A stretch of DNA of 64,000 nucleotides, taken from assembly GCF_009756665.1 (NCBI RefSeq), contig NZ_CP037953.1:1488001-1552000 (forward strand), given 5' to 3'. How positions within the stretch are numbered: position 1 is the first letter of the stretch; every line of letters begins with the position of its first letter. The position numbers were made by a program, and so were the translations under genes. Below are positions 61,598-64,000 of this stretch, piece by piece. The notes under the pieces were generated by a model, which was given only the letters and a program-made list of their open reading frames with translations, ran no database searches and had not been told where the DNA came from. The stretch is from Permianibacter aggregans (GTDB lineage: Bacteria > Pseudomonadota > Gammaproteobacteria > Enterobacterales > Permianibacteraceae).

Positions 61598-64000
61598 ATG
61601 GAATCGTTCAAAAGCCACCCGTTCTGGCGCCTGGCCGGGATATTTCTGCTGGTGTTCGGCTGCTTGTTGCTGGCCACGGCAATTATCTGGCGGTATGCCA
61701 GTCAGCAAGATCAGACCATTGCCCAGCAGCAGTTCAATAAAGAGGTTGATGAACTGGTCTCGGTGCTCAATCAGCACATGCAATCCTATGAAGTGATCTT
61801 GCGCGCCGCTTCGGCTTTCTTTTCCGCGTCCGACCACGTTACTCGGGCAGAGTGGCGAGAATTTACTTCCAGGCTACGACTCGACACCACCCATCCGGGC
61901 TTACAAGGCATAGGCTTCACACCACGCGTACCGACTTCCGACATTCTTGCTCACGTTGAGCAAACGCGGGCGGAAGGATTCCCGCTCTATACGATACAGC
62001 CGCTTTCTCCAGATGCCGAGCATGAGTACTACCCGATTCATTATCTCGAACCGGCGGGTTGGGATAATTTGCGTGTGCTGGGTTTCGATTTGGCTTCGGA
62101 ACCAACACGGTTGGCCGCGATGAAGCAAGCGCAACGCGAACGCCGGCCGATTATGTCTGCGCCGGTCACGCTGGTTCAGCTTACCGCCGAATCACCGGAA
62201 CCAGGAGTGACATTGTTCTGGCCAATCCATGATAAGTCGGTACTGTCGAGCACACAGGAAAGTCATTTTCTTGGTTTTGTCTATAGCGCGATCCGCATTC
62301 CTGAATTGATCAATAGCGCGTTGCTAAGTCGCCTGGAACGTCTGGCGCTGACTTTGAAAGACGTGCAAGCTAAGGACGGCAAATTGTTTTATTCGACAAC
62401 CGGTGAGCGTTTGCCGCAGTACATGGCTATGCGCCAGCTAAACTTTGCTGGCCGAACCTGGCAACTGGAGTTCTCCAGCACGCCCGCCTTTGAGAAGCAG
62501 GTTTACAATAACAGTGCGCTGCTTATTGTTTTGATTGGCACTGGATTATCCGGGTTGATTGCGTTGGCGGTGGTCGTTTATTTCCACCAGCGTTTTCGCA
62601 TGCAGCAGCAACGGGACATACTCACCCAGCAACTGCAGCAGCGGGAAGAACGATTTCGTACCTTGCTGGACGGCGCCCCCAACGCGATGCTGATGGTTGA
62701 TAGCCAGGGCAGCATTGAATGGATCAATCCACAGGCGGAAGCCCTTTTTGGTTACAGTCGGGATGAGTTGCTGAATCAGTCTGTTGAGTTGCTGCTGCCC
62801 GAGCGTTACCGCACTCAACATTCAAGCTGGCGTCACGCGTTTCAACAAGCGCCGTCACCGCGACAAATGGGCAGTGGCCGGGAATTGTTCGCGCGCCGAA
62901 AAGACGGCAGTGAAGTGCCAGTGGAAATTGGTTTGAGCCCGGTGCAAACCGAGTACGGTGTTAAAACCATTGGCTCGATTATCGATTTGAGTGCGCGTCG
63001 CCATGCTGAAGAGCGCGCCAAAATGCTGGTTGAAGCCGCGCCCAATGCCATCGTGCTGGTCAATGCCGACGGCGAGATTGAGCTGATCAATAGCCAAAGC
63101 GAACAACTTTTTGGTTACACCCGCTCAGAACTGATCGGTGAAAAAGTGGAAATGCTGATCCCGGAGCAAATGCGACCGAATCATCCGACCTTACGCGAGA
63201 GTTATCACGAAGCGCCGACACAGCGACAAATGGGCGGTAATCGGGAACTGTTCGCGCGCCATAAATCCGGCCGTTCGATACCTGTTGAAGTGGGGTTGGC
63301 GCCGATCATTGCCGGTGGCCGGCGATTGATTCAAGCGGCCGTTATCGATATCTCCGCGCGAAAAGCCGCGGAACACAAGCTGCGTGAACAAGCCGAACAG
63401 TTGGCATTGGCCAATCGCTACAAATCCGAATTTTTGGCCAATATGTCGCATGAGCTCAGAACACCGCTCAATAGCATTCTGATTCTGAGCGAGCAACTGA
63501 AGTTGAATGCCGACGGAAATCTGAGCAGCAAGCAAACCGACCACGCCGACATCATCAACCGCTCCGGCAGTGATCTGCTGAGTCTGATCAACGACATCCT
63601 TGACTTGTCGAAGATCGAAGCAGGACGGATGACCTTGATCATGGAAAATGTCGACGTCCGGGAAATGGTCGCGAAGTTGGAGTCCACTTTCCAAGCCATG
63701 GCAGACGCCAAATTCCTACAGCTACGCAGCGACATTCATGACGATGTACCAAGCAGCATCAACACCGACGGCCAACGCCTGCAACAAATCATTCGCAACC
63801 TGTTATCGAATGCCCTCAAGTTCACCGAACAAGGACAAATTGTCGTCGAGATCAAGGTGGTCGAAACCGACATCATCGCCACACCCGATCATCGTGCGCT
63901 CTGTATCGCAGTGCGGGATACCGGCATTGGTATTGCTCCCGAGCAACAGGAAACAATATTCCAGGCGTTCCGTCAGGCGGACGGCTCCACCAGTCGTCGC
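61598..64000 (+). CDS. CHASE-PAS-PAS hybrid-type sensor histidine kinase, partial
   Basis: The frame is open to the window end (801 codons), so the C-terminus is missing. N-terminal membrane helix (LAGIFLLVFGCLLLATAIIWRYA), a periplasmic CHASE domain (residues about 75-270), a second helix near residue 310, then two adjacent PAS domains (about 350-450 and 475-580) that share long stretches, a HisKA box with His618 (ANMSHELRTPLNS) and a HATPase with N-box (LLSNALKFTEQG) and G1 (DTGIGI). A response-regulator receiver may follow beyond the window. Ligand unknown. Confidence 0.9.
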   Translation, partial: MESFKSHPFWRLAGIFLLVFGCLLLATAIIWRYASQQDQTIAQQQFNKEVDELVSVLNQHMQSYEVILRAASAFFSASDHVTRAEWREFTSRLRLDTTHPGLQGIGFTPRVPTSDILAHVEQTRAEGFPLYTIQPLSPDAEHEYYPIHYLEPAGWDNLRVLGFDLASEPTRLAAMKQAQRERRPIMSAPVTLVQLTAESPEPGVTLFWPIHDKSVLSSTQESHFLGFVYSAIRIPELINSALLSRLERLALTLKDVQAKDGKLFYSTTGERLPQYMAMRQLNFAGRTWQLEFSSTPAFEKQVYNNSALLIVLIGTGLSGLIALAVVVYFHQRFRMQQQRDILTQQLQQREERFRTLLDGAPNAMLMVDSQGSIEWINPQAEALFGYSRDELLNQSVELLLPERYRTQHSSWRHAFQQAPSPRQMGSGRELFARRKDGSEVPVEIGLSPVQTEYGVKTIGSIIDLSARRHAEERAKMLVEAAPNAIVLVNADGEIELINSQSEQLFGYTRSELIGEKVEMLIPEQMRPNHPTLRESYHEAPTQRQMGGNRELFARHKSGRSIPVEVGLAPIIAGGRRLIQAAVIDISARKAAEHKLREQAEQLALANRYKSEFLANMSHELRTPLNSILILSEQLKLNADGNLSSKQTDHADIINRSGSDLLSLINDILDLSKIEAGRMTLIMENVDVREMVAKLESTFQAMADAKFLQLRSDIHDDVPSSINTDGQRLQQIIRNLLSNALKFTEQGQIVVEIKVVETDIIATPDHRALCIAVRDTGIGIAPEQQETIFQAFRQADGSTSRR

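Noticed and set aside
1-64000. CRISPR arrays, transposase genes, prophage genes or rRNA operons
   Set aside because: No regularly spaced direct repeats, no transposase, integrase or phage structural motifs, and no rRNA sequence were seen on either strand.

Overview
The window is an ordinary chromosomal stretch of a gammaproteobacterium with moderately high GC. The best evidence is gene order. The block uppP - folB/plsY - tsaD - rpsU - yqeY-like - dnaG - rpoD, with cca nearby, and the gmk-yicC/rph and kbl-tdh pairs are all arranged as in Gammaproteobacteria. A gspA/gspB pair, a Pseudomonas-like gmk-yicC-rph order and a TonB-dependent receptor fit a free-living, environmental, diderm heterotroph. 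I cannot assign a genus from sequence alone.

Layout. 1-6 kb: the end of a WYL regulator, a dispersed repeat, gmk-yicC divergent from rph, slyD divergent from a secreted M1 aminopeptidase. 6-13 kb: small envelope proteins, ydfG, a CDF metal exporter, the threonine-degrading tdh/kbl pair, a MITE-like element and ggt. 13.4-19 kb: a compact biosynthetic locus (DarA-like flavodoxin protein, KAS III-like synthase, small HTH-like protein, BtrH-like protein) converging on a two-gene ABC transporter. 19-26 kb: yhhN, a CoA-binding protein, a chalcone-isomerase/TonB fusion, mdh, a solute-binding protein, gabT and a degenerate receiver protein. 26-36 kb: recG with a rhodanese/methyltransferase fusion, gspAB, cca, a TrmH-type methyltransferase whose coding start holds a 12-C tract, and an m5C RNA methyltransferase. 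36-46 kb: a short glycerol-3-phosphate oxidase, yfbR, a histone-H1-like protein, dps followed by two 79-bp repeats that each end in a dps tail, uppP, midA-like, mtgA, ldhA, and folM/folK/folB. 46-57 kb: plsY, a second copy of the long dispersed repeat, tsaD and the macromolecular synthesis operon, which here has an iron-uptake pair inserted between dnaG and rpoD. 57-64 kb: tRNA-Ile(CAU), a low-GC two-gene Panacea cassette that is probably a toxin-antitoxin system, modABC, and the start of a CHASE/PAS/PAS sensor kinase cut by the window end.

The parts most worth attention are the Panacea cassette with an unrecognised partner, the DarA/KAS III/BtrH/ABC locus, the hairpin-plus-dps-tail repeats, the poly-C tract in the TrmH-family gene, the CHI-TonB fusion, and two families of non-coding repeats. 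No CRISPR array, prophage, transposase gene or rRNA operon is visible. Start codons were moved downstream of the longest open frame wherever a family start or ribosome binding site supported it.
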